A DNA stretch of 64,000 nt from CADEDH01 sp047974625. GTDB taxonomy: Bacteria > Actinomycetota > Acidimicrobiia > Acidimicrobiales > SZUA-35. The stretch is from NCBI GenBank assembly GCA_047974625.1, contig JBKECK010000016.1, positions 62,001 to 126,000 on the forward strand, given 5' to 3'. The notes beneath the pieces are model-generated. The model had not been told where the DNA came from. It was given only the letters and a program-made list of their open reading frames with translations, and made no database searches. Position 1 is the first letter of the stretch, and each line of letters opens with the position of its first letter. Shown here in pieces: positions 42,542 through 51,040 of this stretch. A program made the translations under genes and the position numbers.

Positions 42542-44374
42542 GTGTCTCTGATCGACATGCTCACCGGTAACCCGTCCGAGACCCTCGGTTTCGATCCCGA
42601 CGATCTCAAGGCCCGCTACCTGACCGAGCGGGACAAGCGCGTCCGGCCCGACGGCAACGAGCAGTACACCGAGATCGTCGACGAGTTCGCCCGCTACGAC
42701 GAAGACCCCTACACCGAACGCGTCGAGCGGGACCCCGTGGATGTCGAGGTCGAGGTGGTGGTGGTCGGCGGCGGCTTCGGCGGTCTCCTCATGGGCGGCC
42801 GGCTCCGGGAGGCGGGCTTCGACGACATCCGTGTGGTCGAGAAGGCCGGGGACTTCGGCGGCACCTGGTACTGGAACCGGTATCCGGGGGCGATGTGCGA
42901 CGTCGAGTCGTACTGCTACCTGCCGATGCTGGAGGAGTTGGGCTACATCCCGAAGCACAAGTACTCGTTCGCTCCGGAGATCTTCGACCACTCCAAGGCC
43001 ATCGCCCGCCACTTCAACCTGTACGACAACGCCCTACTGCAGACCGGGGTGACCCGCATGAAGTGGGACGACGACGCCGGTCGGTGGACCATCTCCACCG
43101 ACCGGGGCGACACCCTCCGGGCCCGATACGTGGCCATGGCCAACGGGCCGCTGTCTCGCCCCAAGCTCCCCGGCATCCCCGGGATCAGCTCGTACCGGGG
43201 CCACACCTTCCACACCAGCCGGTGGGACTACGACTACACCGGCGGCACGAACGAGGGCGACCTCACCGGTCTGGCCGACAAGAAGGTGGCCATCATCGGC
43301 ACCGGCGCCACCGCCGTCCAGTGCATCCCCCACCTCGGGGCGTCCGCCGGGCACCTGTACGTGTTCCAACGGACCCCGTCATCGGTGGACGTCCGCAACA
43401 ACCGGGAAACCGACCCCGACGACTTCGCCGACCTCCAGCCCGGCTGGCAGCAGCGCCGGATGGACAACTTCAACGTCCTGGTGAGCGGCGGGGACCAGGA
43501 CGAGGACCTGGTCTCCGACGGCTGGACCGACATCTTCCGGAACCTGACCGGGATCGCGGCCAAGACGGCGGCCCGGGAACTGGGACGTCGCCTGACCAGT
43601 GCGGAGAAGGGCAAGCTGATGGAGCTGGCCGACTACCGCAAGATGAACGACGTGCGGCACCGGGTGGACGAGATCGTGGAGGATCCCGACGCCGCGGCCG
43701 CTCTCAAGCCCTGGTACCGCCAGTTCTGTAAGCGCCCGTGCTTCCACGACGAGTACCTGCCCACGTTCAACCGGCCCAACGTCACCCTGGTGGACACCGG
43801 GGGTCAGGGGGTGGAGCGCATCACCGAGCGGGGTCTGGTGGCCAACGGGGTCGAGTACGAGGTGGATTGCATCATCTTCGCCACTGGTTTCGAGGTGGGC
43901 ACCAGCTACACGCGGCGGGCGGGCTACGACATCGTGGGCCGCAACGGCGAGACCCTGAGCGACCGGTGGGCCAACGGGATGCGCACCATGCACGGCCTGG
44001 TTGCCCACGGGTTCCCCAACTGCTTCTTCCTCGGGTTCACCCAGACCGCGGTGACCGTCAACGTCCCCCATGCCCTCAACGAGCAGGCCAAGCACGTCCG
44101 GTACATCCTCGAGGAGGCCCGCGACCAGGACGCCACCACGGTGGAGGTGACAGCCGAGGCCGAGCAGGCCTGGATCGACGAGATGAGGGACAAGGCCCGC
44201 CTCGGCCAGCGGTTCTACGCCGAATGCACCCCCGGCTACTACAACAACGAGGGCAAGCTTGGGAACCCCAACGGCTTTTTCGCCGGCACCTACGGCGCCG
44301 GCCCGATCCGGTTCTTCCGCCTCCTCGACGAGTGGCGGTCCAACGGCCGCCTCGAGGGTTTGGTATTGGACTGA
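42542..44374 (+). CDS. Baeyer-Villiger (flavin) monooxygenase
   Basis: A 610-residue class B flavoprotein monooxygenase. An N-terminal extension of ~70 residues precedes the FAD site (VVVVGGGFGGLLMG, 73-85) and GTWYWNRYPGAMCDVESY. The Baeyer-Villiger fingerprint is YRGHTFHTSRWD (residues 218-229), followed by the NADPH Rossmann loop VAIIGTGATAVQ. The enzyme inserts oxygen next to ketones to make esters or lactones, using NADPH and O2. Start is GTG with GGAGG ten bases upstream. The first residues vary among such enzymes, and the extension is typical of cyclododecanone/steroid-type members; substrate unknown. It converges on the WS/DGAT gene. Confidence 0.92.
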   Translation: MSLIDMLTGNPSETLGFDPDDLKARYLTERDKRVRPDGNEQYTEIVDEFARYDEDPYTERVERDPVDVEVEVVVVGGGFGGLLMGGRLREAGFDDIRVVEKAGDFGGTWYWNRYPGAMCDVESYCYLPMLEELGYIPKHKYSFAPEIFDHSKAIARHFNLYDNALLQTGVTRMKWDDDAGRWTISTDRGDTLRARYVAMANGPLSRPKLPGIPGISSYRGHTFHTSRWDYDYTGGTNEGDLTGLADKKVAIIGTGATAVQCIPHLGASAGHLYVFQRTPSSVDVRNNRETDPDDFADLQPGWQQRRMDNFNVLVSGGDQDEDLVSDGWTDIFRNLTGIAAKTAARELGRRLTSAEKGKLMELADYRKMNDVRHRVDEIVEDPDAAAALKPWYRQFCKRPCFHDEYLPTFNRPNVTLVDTGGQGVERITERGLVANGVEYEVDCIIFATGFEVGTSYTRRAGYDIVGRNGETLSDRWANGMRTMHGLVAHGFPNCFFLGFTQTAVTVNVPHALNEQAKHVRYILEEARDQDATTVEVTAEAEQAWIDEMRDKARLGQRFYAECTPGYYNNEGKLGNPNGFFAGTYGAGPIRFFRLLDEWRSNGRLEGLVLD

Positions 44375-44429
44375 GGGCCCGGGCCGACCTCCGGGAATGA
44401 GGCCTCGGCCGAAGAACCGAGGGTCCCCG

Positions 44430-44454
44430 GGGCCGGCGCCGGGCGCGCCGGCCC
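44430..44454. terminator. Hairpin between monooxygenase and WS/DGAT genes
   Basis: GGGCCGGCGC (44430-44439) and GCGCCGGCCC (44445-44454) form a perfect 10-bp stem with a 5-base loop between two convergent genes, directly abutting the WS/DGAT stop codon. Confidence 0.65.
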
Positions 44455-46179
44455 TCAGTCGGCGGCTTCGCGGTCCGGGGTCTCGCTCCGGGCCGCGGCC
44501 TTCCGGGTCGACGCCTTCTTGGCCTCGGTCTTACGAGCCGTAGTCTTGCGGGCCGTCGCCTTCTTGGTGCCGGCCTTCCGGGCCGACGACTTGGCCGTCC
44601 GCTTCGGTGCCGGGGTTTCCGGGCCGTCGCCGGCCGCGGGGGCGGTGGCCGAGCTGTCGACGGCGACGGTCGGTTCGGTGGCGGTGGACGCTCCGGTGGC
44701 CGTCGCCTCCGCGACCGGTTCCGTCGTCCCCTGAGCCCCCTCGACCATCTCGACCAACGAATCCAGTTCGTCGATCATCATGTCGAGCAGGTCCCAGATG
44801 TCGGGCACCAGGGTGCGGTCGCCGACGATGCCGAAGTCGAGCTTGTCCTCGTAGGACTGGACGGTGATGTTGAGCCCCTGCCCCTCGGCGATAGTCGACA
44901 CCGGGTAGTAGTGGACCAGCTTGGCCGGGCCGAGGAAGAGAGCGTGACGGGGGCCGGGGACGTTGGAGATGACCAGGTTGACGGGGGTGGCCATCCGGTC
45001 CCCCATCCGCAGCCGGGTCATCAGGCCGGCGGCCTGGGTGAACACCGCCGGTGGCGAGAACTGGGTGAAGTCCTGCAGGGCGTCGGCCGGGATGAGCTGA
45101 AAGTTCTGCTTGGCCTCGGCCATCGCGTCGTGGGCGAACTTGAGCCGCTCGGCGGGATCCTCCAGATGGGTGGGCAGCGACGCCACCAGCGACGACACCC
45201 GGTTGGTCCAGGTGTCTTCCTCCTCGCCGGTACGGATCGACACCGGTACCCCGGCCTGCAACGGCCGGTCCGTCAGCATGTTGTGACGGCGCAGGTAGCG
45301 GCGCAGCGCACCGCCGCACACCGCCATCACCACATCGTTGACGGTGACGCCGGCCGCGTTCTTCACCGTCTTCACGTCCGACAGGCGGGTGCTGCGGAAG
45401 GCGAACCGGCGGGACGCCGTGATGCTCTTGTTGAACGGGGTCGGTGGGGCGGTGGCCGCGGGGGCCTGGTTGGCCGCCGCGGCCGGTGCGGCCCAGTCGA
45501 ACATGTGCGTCATCGACCGGGCCATCTCAGTGGTGCCCCGGTCGCGGGCGATGGCGGCGGCCTCCCGCATGGCCCGCATCTGGGCCTTCATGAACCGCTC
45601 GGGCCGGCTGGCGAAGTTCATCATGGTCCGCCCAACCATCTCCTCGGGCGAAGGGACCCGCTCGGTGTCCGGCGGCGAACCCAGGTCGGGGACCGGCTGG
45701 TTCTCGTCGGGCGAGAGCATCATGGTCAGCATCTCGGCCCCGGCCGCACCGTCGATGGTGGCGTGGTGGATCTTGATCAGGGTGGCCCACCGGCCGCTCT
45801 CGAGACCTTCAATGACGTAGGCCTCCCACAGGGGCCGGGCCCGGTCGCATGGGCGGGAGATGATCCGGGCCACCTGCTCGGCCAGTTCGATATCGCCCCC
45901 GGGCGGCGGGATGCCGATGTGGCGCACATGGAAGTCGAGGTCGAAGGCCGGATCCTCCACCCACCACGGGTGGTCCATCTGGAACGGCACCTCGACCAGG
46001 CGGCGGCGGAACGGCTCCAGGAGCGGCAGGCGGGCCTGGATGTGCTCCCGGAAGGTCTCGTAGGGCTTGAAGTTCTCGTCGTCCGGTCGGTCGTAGATGG
46101 CCAGGCTACTGACGTGACCAAACGTGGTCGGCGTCTCCATGTACAGGAAACCTGCGTCCATTCCAGTCAGCTGCTTCAC
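44455..46179 (-). CDS. Wax ester synthase/diacylglycerol acyltransferase with basic tail
   Basis: A 574-residue WS/DGAT enzyme, which makes wax esters and triacylglycerol from acyl-CoA. The catalytic motif is HHATIDG (138-144), with PLWEAYVIEGL before it and NDVVMAVCGGALRRYL, VSIRTG and NLVISNVPGPR after it. The last ~45 residues (from ~527) form an extra Lys/Ala/Arg/Thr tail with repeats of the KKATARKTTARKTEAKK kind, like histone H1 or DNA-binding phasins; this is not usual for the family (~460 residues). The start is GTG 46179 with AAAGGA upstream; ATG at 46161 is possible. It follows the patatin gene by 115 bp. Confidence 0.92.
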   Translation of the reverse strand: MKQLTGMDAGFLYMETPTTFGHVSSLAIYDRPDDENFKPYETFREHIQARLPLLEPFRRRLVEVPFQMDHPWWVEDPAFDLDFHVRHIGIPPPGGDIELAEQVARIISRPCDRARPLWEAYVIEGLESGRWATLIKIHHATIDGAAGAEMLTMMLSPDENQPVPDLGSPPDTERVPSPEEMVGRTMMNFASRPERFMKAQMRAMREAAAIARDRGTTEMARSMTHMFDWAAPAAAANQAPAATAPPTPFNKSITASRRFAFRSTRLSDVKTVKNAAGVTVNDVVMAVCGGALRRYLRRHNMLTDRPLQAGVPVSIRTGEEEDTWTNRVSSLVASLPTHLEDPAERLKFAHDAMAEAKQNFQLIPADALQDFTQFSPPAVFTQAAGLMTRLRMGDRMATPVNLVISNVPGPRHALFLGPAKLVHYYPVSTIAEGQGLNITVQSYEDKLDFGIVGDRTLVPDIWDLLDMMIDELDSLVEMVEGAQGTTEPVAEATATGASTATEPTVAVDSSATAPAAGDGPETPAPKRTAKSSARKAGTKKATARKTTARKTEAKKASTRKAAARSETPDREAAD

Positions 46180-46294
46180 AAGTCAGATCATCCTTTCGGT
46201 GGGAAGCAGACCCGGCGACCTGGTGCCCACCGACACCCAAGGCGCTGATGGACGAATTCGCCCGATGTTGCGACGGTGGCCCGGCTCACGACCG

Positions 46295-48043
46295 TCACGA
46301 CCCGCCCGGCACCCCAAGAAGCCGGAAGTAGGCGCTCGCCGTGGCGTGGGCCTGGATCGCAACCGACGCGCGCCGGTCGGCGTTGAGCATGTTGGGCCCC
46401 ATCGCGTCGAGATCTTCGCGCTTGGGTCGCACGATGACCAGTTCCTTGACGTTGGGAATCCGCTGCCGTTCGACCTCGGTCTGCCACCGGCTGACCGCCC
46501 GTACCAGGCTCCACTGGTCCAGGGCCGACGGCACCGGGCTAACGGTGCCCATCGGTGAACTGACGACGACCAGGTCGAACGGGCGGTCACCGATCAGATC
46601 TAGGTTGTTGGCGGAGTGCACGCCGCCGTCGATGTACTCCTTGCCATCGATCACCGCCGGCTCGAACACGGCCGGAACCGCGCTCGACGCCGCCGCGGCC
46701 TCCGACGGGGTGGCGATGCCGCCCGCCCCGAACACGACCCGTTGCGATGTCGCCAACTCCACCGCACACATCTCGAGGCGGGGATGGGTCGGCCATTTGT
46801 TGCCGAACAGGCCCTCGACCATGCCGGCCACGGCGCCGGTCGAGGCAGTGCCCCGCGGCAACAGGGCGGCGGCCACGCTGCCCGGCGCGGCGTTCGCCGG
46901 CCGTTGCATGGCCCGGAACACCGCGGCCGGTGCGGCCGGCAGGCCGACCGCACCCCGGGCCCGGGTCGACTTCGGGCGGTGCTTGCGGGCCTCACCGATG
47001 ATCCGCTGGCCCTGAGGGCTGAGGGGCTGACGCAGCTCGCGTCGGAACACGTCGTTCGGATGGACCCCGGCGGTGATCAACGACCCGGCGAGAGCGCCGG
47101 CCGAGGTGCCGATGATGAGGTCCACCTCGCGGGCGTCGAGCTCCCAGGTGTCGTACAAGGCCTTCAGGACGCCGGCGTGGAACGCACCGCCGACGATGCC
47201 GCCCGACCCGAGTACCAGGGCCACCCGGCGCTCCTTCCCGTTGCCACCGGCACCGCCAGGAGCCGGGGACTGGCGTCGCGGCGCAGCCCCGTTCCGGCGC
47301 ACCCTCGGCGACGCGATCTCCCGGCTGGCGGCCCTCCTGGTCGGGTTCGTCCCGGCGGGAGACCGCCCGGCCGGTGAGGCCGTCGTCCTCGACGATGCCG
47401 CCTTCTTCGACGACGCGGCCTTCTTCGGCGATGCCGCCTTCTCGGACGATGCCGCCTTCTTCGACGACGCCGCCTTCTCGGACGACGGTGCCTTCCTGGA
47501 CGACGCCGCCTTCTCGGACGACGCCGCCTTCTCGGACGACGCGGCCTTCCTGGACGACGCCGGCTTCTTCGACGACGCGGCCTTCGTGGGCGATGCCGGC
47601 TTCTTCGACGACGCGGCCTTCTTGGGTGGCGCCGGCTTCTTCGACGACGCCGGCTTCTCCACCGCGGCCGCCTTCCCAGACGAGGCCGCCTTCTTCGCCG
47701 ACGCGGCCTTCTCAGACGAAGCCGCCTCCTCGGGCGCGGCCGACGTTCCGGGAAGGTTCTCGGACGTCCCCGCTGTTCCCGGGGCCGCCACCGTTGCGGT
47801 CTCCTGTCCCGAGGTGGTCACCGGCGTGTGGGCGACGGCCGGGCCGGCCTCGTTCGCTGGGCCCGGCGCGCGCCTGGCCGGCTCCGTCGACACGGTGTCC
47901 GGCACGACCACATCCGGCACGACCACATCCGGCACGACAGAGTCCTGCGTGGCCGTCGACCGACCCAGGGGGTTCGGCATCGGCGACGCAGCGCCATTGA
48001 CGCCCGGGGTGTCCGGACGGGTTCCGTCTTCGTCGACTGACAC
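46295..48043 (-). CDS. Patatin-like phospholipase with long Lys/Ala/Ser repeat domain
   Basis: A 582-residue fusion. Residues 1-105 are low complexity, and 107-219 are ~19 imperfect 6-residue repeats of KAASSK/EKAASS type, very basic. From ~272 it is a patatin domain: oxyanion loop LGSGGIVGGAFHAGVL, nucleophile GTSAG (Ser314) and the Asp of the dyad in YIDGGVHS (Asp472). Patatins hydrolyse acyl esters of lipids. Lys/Ala-rich repeats resemble the DNA-binding tails of phasins such as PhaF, so a granule- or nucleoid-associated lipase is plausible. GTG 48043 has GAGG eight bases upstream and begins 3 bp after the phasin-like gene. Confidence 0.85.
   Translation of the reverse strand: MSVDEDGTRPDTPGVNGAASPMPNPLGRSTATQDSVVPDVVVPDVVVPDTVSTEPARRAPGPANEAGPAVAHTPVTTSGQETATVAAPGTAGTSENLPGTSAAPEEAASSEKAASAKKAASSGKAAAVEKPASSKKPAPPKKAASSKKPASPTKAASSKKPASSRKAASSEKAASSEKAASSRKAPSSEKAASSKKAASSEKAASPKKAASSKKAASSRTTASPAGRSPAGTNPTRRAASREIASPRVRRNGAAPRRQSPAPGGAGGNGKERRVALVLGSGGIVGGAFHAGVLKALYDTWELDAREVDLIIGTSAGALAGSLITAGVHPNDVFRRELRQPLSPQGQRIIGEARKHRPKSTRARGAVGLPAAPAAVFRAMQRPANAAPGSVAAALLPRGTASTGAVAGMVEGLFGNKWPTHPRLEMCAVELATSQRVVFGAGGIATPSEAAAASSAVPAVFEPAVIDGKEYIDGGVHSANNLDLIGDRPFDLVVVSSPMGTVSPVPSALDQWSLVRAVSRWQTEVERQRIPNVKELVIVRPKREDLDAMGPNMLNADRRASVAIQAHATASAYFRLLGVPGGS
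47387..47725. repeat. Degenerate 18-bp tandem repeat encoding KAASSK units
   Basis: About nineteen imperfect 18-bp units encode the Lys/Ala/Ser repeat domain of the patatin-like protein. Units differ mainly by Lys/Glu/Arg and Ser/Pro exchanges. There are no unique spacers, so this is not a CRISPR array. Confidence 0.88.
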
Positions 48044-48046
48044 GGG

Positions 48047-48622
48047 TTACACCTCGTTGCCGGGCACGGCCCAGCCGTTGTTGGACCGGATGTCGGGCAC
48101 CACCCCGGTGGCCTCGGTTCGCCGTCGGGCCGAGGCCGCGGCCTGGCTCCGCGACACCCGCCGCACCCCGTTGGTGGTTCCGGTGGCAGCTCGCGTTTTC
48201 GTCGGCTCCCGCCGCACGACCGCGTCCGCCCGCGCCGCTGGTTCGCCCTGGGCGGCAGAGCCGTTGAGGGCCGGACGGGCGATGGTATCCGACACCGAAG
48301 CGGTGTCGGACCGATGCGTCGTGGCCGCCGCCCGGGCCTGATTGTCTACCGCCCGGCGCAGGGCCTGCAGATGACGCTCCAGCGACTCCACCTGCTCGCT
48401 GAGTTGCCGGACATCGCTTGCCGACGGCAGATTGAACAGGTGGAGCCAGCGCTGAACGGACCGTTCGAGTTCATCACGCACCGCGGCCGTCATCTTGGCG
48501 GAGATCTCCATCAGCTCGCCGAAGCCCTCGTGCTCCACGAACTGGTCCCAACCCAACCCCATCATCTGCGACCAGGAGTCGACCGATTGGTCCGACCTGG
48601 TCGTCTTCGTCTCTTCATCCAT
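48047..48622 (-). CDS. Phasin/PhaE-like granule-associated protein
   Basis: A 191-residue protein. Residues ~20-95 form an amphipathic helical region ending in RWLHLFNLPSASDVRQLSEQ, VESLERHLQALRRAV, a pattern shared by PhaE-type PHA synthase subunits and phasins. The tail is Arg/Ala/Thr-rich and basic. It probably coats storage granules or recruits partners. ATG 48622 is chosen over upstream Met codons because GGAGG lies eight bases before it. It is the first gene of an operon with the patatin-like gene and perhaps WS/DGAT. A weak family assignment: only the leucine-rich helix is diagnostic. Confidence 0.7.
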   Translation of the reverse strand: MDEETKTTRSDQSVDSWSQMMGLGWDQFVEHEGFGELMEISAKMTAAVRDELERSVQRWLHLFNLPSASDVRQLSEQVESLERHLQALRRAVDNQARAAATTHRSDTASVSDTIARPALNGSAAQGEPAARADAVVRREPTKTRAATGTTNGVRRVSRSQAAASARRRTEATGVVPDIRSNNGWAVPGNEV

Positions 48623-48823
48623 CGCGACCACCTCCGCCCGGCCCCGGGCTGGTTCATCGATCATCTCGGTCCTCGTCACATCCGCCCCCATCGTCGGCCC
48701 CAGCCCCGGTGGCGCAAGAATGATGAAACGGCCCCGGCCTCCAAGCCCGTCCCTCCGATCGCTACGACCTGACGGCCGCTCGTCACGCGTGGGTACTTGG
48801 CACCGGATCGCCAGGGAAAACTG

Positions 48824-48911
48824 CTTGACGTGATGCAAGTATCTTGATAACGGACAGCATCGTCAAGTACGTTCTCTAATGGAGATAGGTCCCCAATGTT
48901 GCTTGACGATG
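48824..48911. promoter_or_regulatory. Cluster of three CTTGACG elements
   Basis: CTTGACG occurs at 48824-48830, inverted at 48861-48867 and direct at 48902-48908. The second and third extend to a perfect 10-bp inverted repeat (CATCGTCAAG 48858-48867, CTTGACGATG 48902-48911). They lie between divergent phasin-like and MarR genes, suggesting a shared operator. Confidence 0.45.
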
Positions 48912-48988
48912 ACTCACCTCCACCGCCCAACCCGGACCACCCGTTCCGATCCGGTGACGGAAGCCCCGTGGAGCACGCTGATCGGCCG

Positions 48989-49020
48989 CATTGCGCGCCC
49001 ACCATGATCATTGCGCGCCC
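48989..49020. promoter_or_regulatory. 12-bp direct repeat upstream of the MarR gene
   Basis: CATTGCGCGCCC occurs at 48989-49000 and exactly again at 49009-49020, a 20-bp period (about two helical turns), some 120 bp before the MarR start. A possible regulator site; nothing more is known. Confidence 0.4.
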
Positions 49021-49142
49021 CGACGGTGGAGCGCCACAGGTCCGACGATCTTTTGGTGTTCTGAAGGGCTCCAACGGTCGCGAAGGGCTAAAAATGAGCC
49101 GGGCGACAATGGCGGCAGGGCAACCCTCAGGGGTGACCGATC

Positions 49143-49727
49143 ATGGATGCTGACGATCACACCAACCAGAGGCCCACGGACGGGCCCAAGGAGGCCGCCC
49201 GCACTTTCGGCGGTGGCCGCGACACCGACGGGGTGGACCAGCGGCTGGGCGCCCTGTGGCGGGCGGCCCGGCTCGGCCCCAACGTCGACCGGTTGCGTCG
49301 ACACGTGCTGCAGGCCGGACACGGCAGCATCGAGCCCGGCCAGTTCCGGACCCTGGACACGGTGGTCGGCTACGGGCCCTGCCCCGTCCGGGAGCTTGCC
49401 CTCGTGATGGGGGTCGAACCCTCCACGGTGACCCGGGCCACCCGCAAGTTGGTGGACGCCGGCCTGATCGACAAGCGGCGCGCCCCCCGGGACCATCGTG
49501 AGGTACTCGTGGAGGCGACCGAGGCGGGACTGAAGGCACACCGATACTATGTCGGCCGCGCCGAGGCGATCTATCGCTCCATCTTCGCCGAGTTCGATCT
49601 CGACGAGCGGACCCAACTGGCCGAGCTGCTCGAACGCATGCTGAAGTCAACTGACGCGGTGCTCGCCTCCGTGGAGCAGGATCGCCGCGACTCCCCCCAT
49701 CATCGGCCGGAGGCCGGAACACCCTAG
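49143..49727 (+). CDS. MarR-family transcriptional regulator
   Basis: A 194-residue regulator with a MarR winged helix: GQFRTLDTVVGYGPCPVREL, ALVMGVEPSTVTRATRKLVD, and the wing AGLIDKRRAPRDHREVLVEAT. Flanking helices (LWRAARLGPNVDRLRRHVL and LAELLERMLKSTDAVL) form the dimer interface. The N-terminal ~30 residues are a disordered extension. MarR proteins usually repress adjacent genes and release DNA on binding a small molecule; here the divergent phasin/patatin genes or the following hydrolase (39 bp downstream) are likely targets. Confidence 0.88.
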   Translation: MDADDHTNQRPTDGPKEAARTFGGGRDTDGVDQRLGALWRAARLGPNVDRLRRHVLQAGHGSIEPGQFRTLDTVVGYGPCPVRELALVMGVEPSTVTRATRKLVDAGLIDKRRAPRDHREVLVEATEAGLKAHRYYVGRAEAIYRSIFAEFDLDERTQLAELLERMLKSTDAVLASVEQDRRDSPHHRPEAGTP

Positions 49728-49766
49728 GGTGCACCGGCCCCGGACTCCCCAGCAAGGAAACCCTGC

Positions 49767-50918
49767 ATGAGCAGCAGCCCCACGTCAGTGATCCCCAGGC
49801 CGATTCTTGACTGGCTCCGAGGCCACACCGAGGACGACCTCCCCACCCCACGGCCCACCCCGGCCGCCGCCCTCAAGTGGACGATCGACGAGTGGTCGCT
49901 TCAGCTCGAGCTCATGTCCGGCCGCATGCGGGTGCCCGACGGGGGCTTCCGTCGCCGCCTCCGTTCGGAGCTCTCCGAGGCATGGGAGCTGTACCAGGAA
50001 CGGGGTTGGCTCGACGACCCGCTCTCGTACCACCGCACTCCCCCGCCGGGCCTGCCCAACCTGGAGAGTCAGCGGGAATCCGCCCTCGGCCTCCCGTTCG
50101 AGCATCTCCGGTTCACCAGCGAGTTCGAGCCCTGGCCCAACGAGCCAGGGCGGGACCGGTGGGAGGCGTACCAGCCGGTCAAGACCGGCCACGCCTGGAT
50201 GCTCCGCCACGCCGGGGCGCCGCGCCCGTGGATCGTGCTGGTCAACGGCTACCGGACCGGCACCCCCGCCATCGATCTCGGCTCGTTCCGGGCCGGTCAC
50301 CTCCACACCGACCTGGGCCTGAACGTGATCGGCGTGGTGTTGCCACTCCACGGGCCGCGCGCCGTCGGCCCGACGGGCAGCCGGGTCCTGCACGCCGGGG
50401 CCATGAACACGATGTTCACCCTGGCCCAGGGGGCCTGGGACGTGCGCCGGGTCATCAACTACCTGCGTGACGAGTACGAGGCCCCCGCCGTGGGCCTCTC
50501 TGGGATCTCCCTCGGGGGCAACATGGTGTCCCTGGTGTCCAGCCTCCAGGACGACCTGGCCTGTGTCATCGCCGGCGTCCCCGAGGCCGACCTGGTTCGG
50601 GGTCTCCGCCGCCAGCTCGACCCCCAGCTGCCCCCGTTCTACGAACAGTGGGGGCTGTCCTGGGATCCGCTGGAGAAGGTCCTCGGTGTGGCCTCGCCGA
50701 TGTCGTTGGCGTGCAAGGTCCCCCACAACCGGCGGTATATCTACGGCGGCCTGCTCGACCGCTGGGTCCGCCCCGGCAACGTCCGGGACCTGTGGAAGCA
50801 CTGGGACGAGCCGTCGATCCTCTGGTACGAGGGGTCGCACCTGTCATTCCCACTGGAGCCGTCGGTGCGGCGCTACATCGACGACGCCCTGATCGAGAGT
50901 TTCGACCTGAAGCCCTGA
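49767..50918 (+). CDS. Alpha/beta hydrolase family protein
   Basis: A 383-residue hydrolase. The central strand and nucleophile elbow are VGLSGISLGGNMVSLVSSL (Ser in GISLG), the oxyanion region is WIVLVNGYRTGTP, a candidate acid is Asp in GGLLDRWVRPGN, and the His is in EGSHLSFPLEP. The N-terminal ~115 residues (helical, with WELYQERGWLDDP) form an extra domain. No signal peptide, so it acts in the cytoplasm. Position after MarR and beside storage-lipid genes suggests an esterase or lipase role, but the substrate is unknown. AAGGA precedes ATG 49767 by eight bases. Confidence 0.82.
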   Translation: MSSSPTSVIPRPILDWLRGHTEDDLPTPRPTPAAALKWTIDEWSLQLELMSGRMRVPDGGFRRRLRSELSEAWELYQERGWLDDPLSYHRTPPPGLPNLESQRESALGLPFEHLRFTSEFEPWPNEPGRDRWEAYQPVKTGHAWMLRHAGAPRPWIVLVNGYRTGTPAIDLGSFRAGHLHTDLGLNVIGVVLPLHGPRAVGPTGSRVLHAGAMNTMFTLAQGAWDVRRVINYLRDEYEAPAVGLSGISLGGNMVSLVSSLQDDLACVIAGVPEADLVRGLRRQLDPQLPPFYEQWGLSWDPLEKVLGVASPMSLACKVPHNRRYIYGGLLDRWVRPGNVRDLWKHWDEPSILWYEGSHLSFPLEPSVRRYIDDALIESFDLKP

Positions 50919-50960
50919 CCGGGATCCCCCGTCGGCCCCCGGACGGCGAGAAGGGGAACG

Positions 50961-50998
50961 CCGAGGAGGCCCGGCCGTGCTCGGCCGGGCCTCCTCGG
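50961..50998. terminator. Strong bidirectional terminator hairpin
   Basis: Perfect 17-bp stem (50961-50977 with 50982-50998) and a TGCT loop, between the convergent hydrolase and acyl-CoA synthetase genes. The most stable hairpin I see in the window. Confidence 0.8.
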
Positions 50999-51040
50999 TT
51001 CATCCCGTGCGTTCCGCGCCGGTGGGCGGGCGCCGCTGGA

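Larger units (their letters stand above)
48623..49142. other. Divergent regulatory region between phasin-like and MarR genes
   Basis: About 520 bp without a supported gene. The stretch 48810-48920 is less GC-rich and holds three CTTGACG elements; 48989-49020 holds a 12-bp direct repeat. Start codons further upstream in the phasin-like frame and an 85-codon plus-strand frame from 48896 have no ribosome sites or recognisable product. Confidence 0.6.

Noticed and set aside
47387..47725. Periodic repeats that might be a CRISPR array
   Set aside because: The units are contiguous, degenerate and in frame, coding for Lys/Ala/Ser repeats, with no spacers and no cas genes.
48896..49153. 85-codon frame overlapping the MarR start
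   Set aside because: No ribosome site, Pro/Asp-rich composition, no recognisable motif, and it covers the likely operator repeats.
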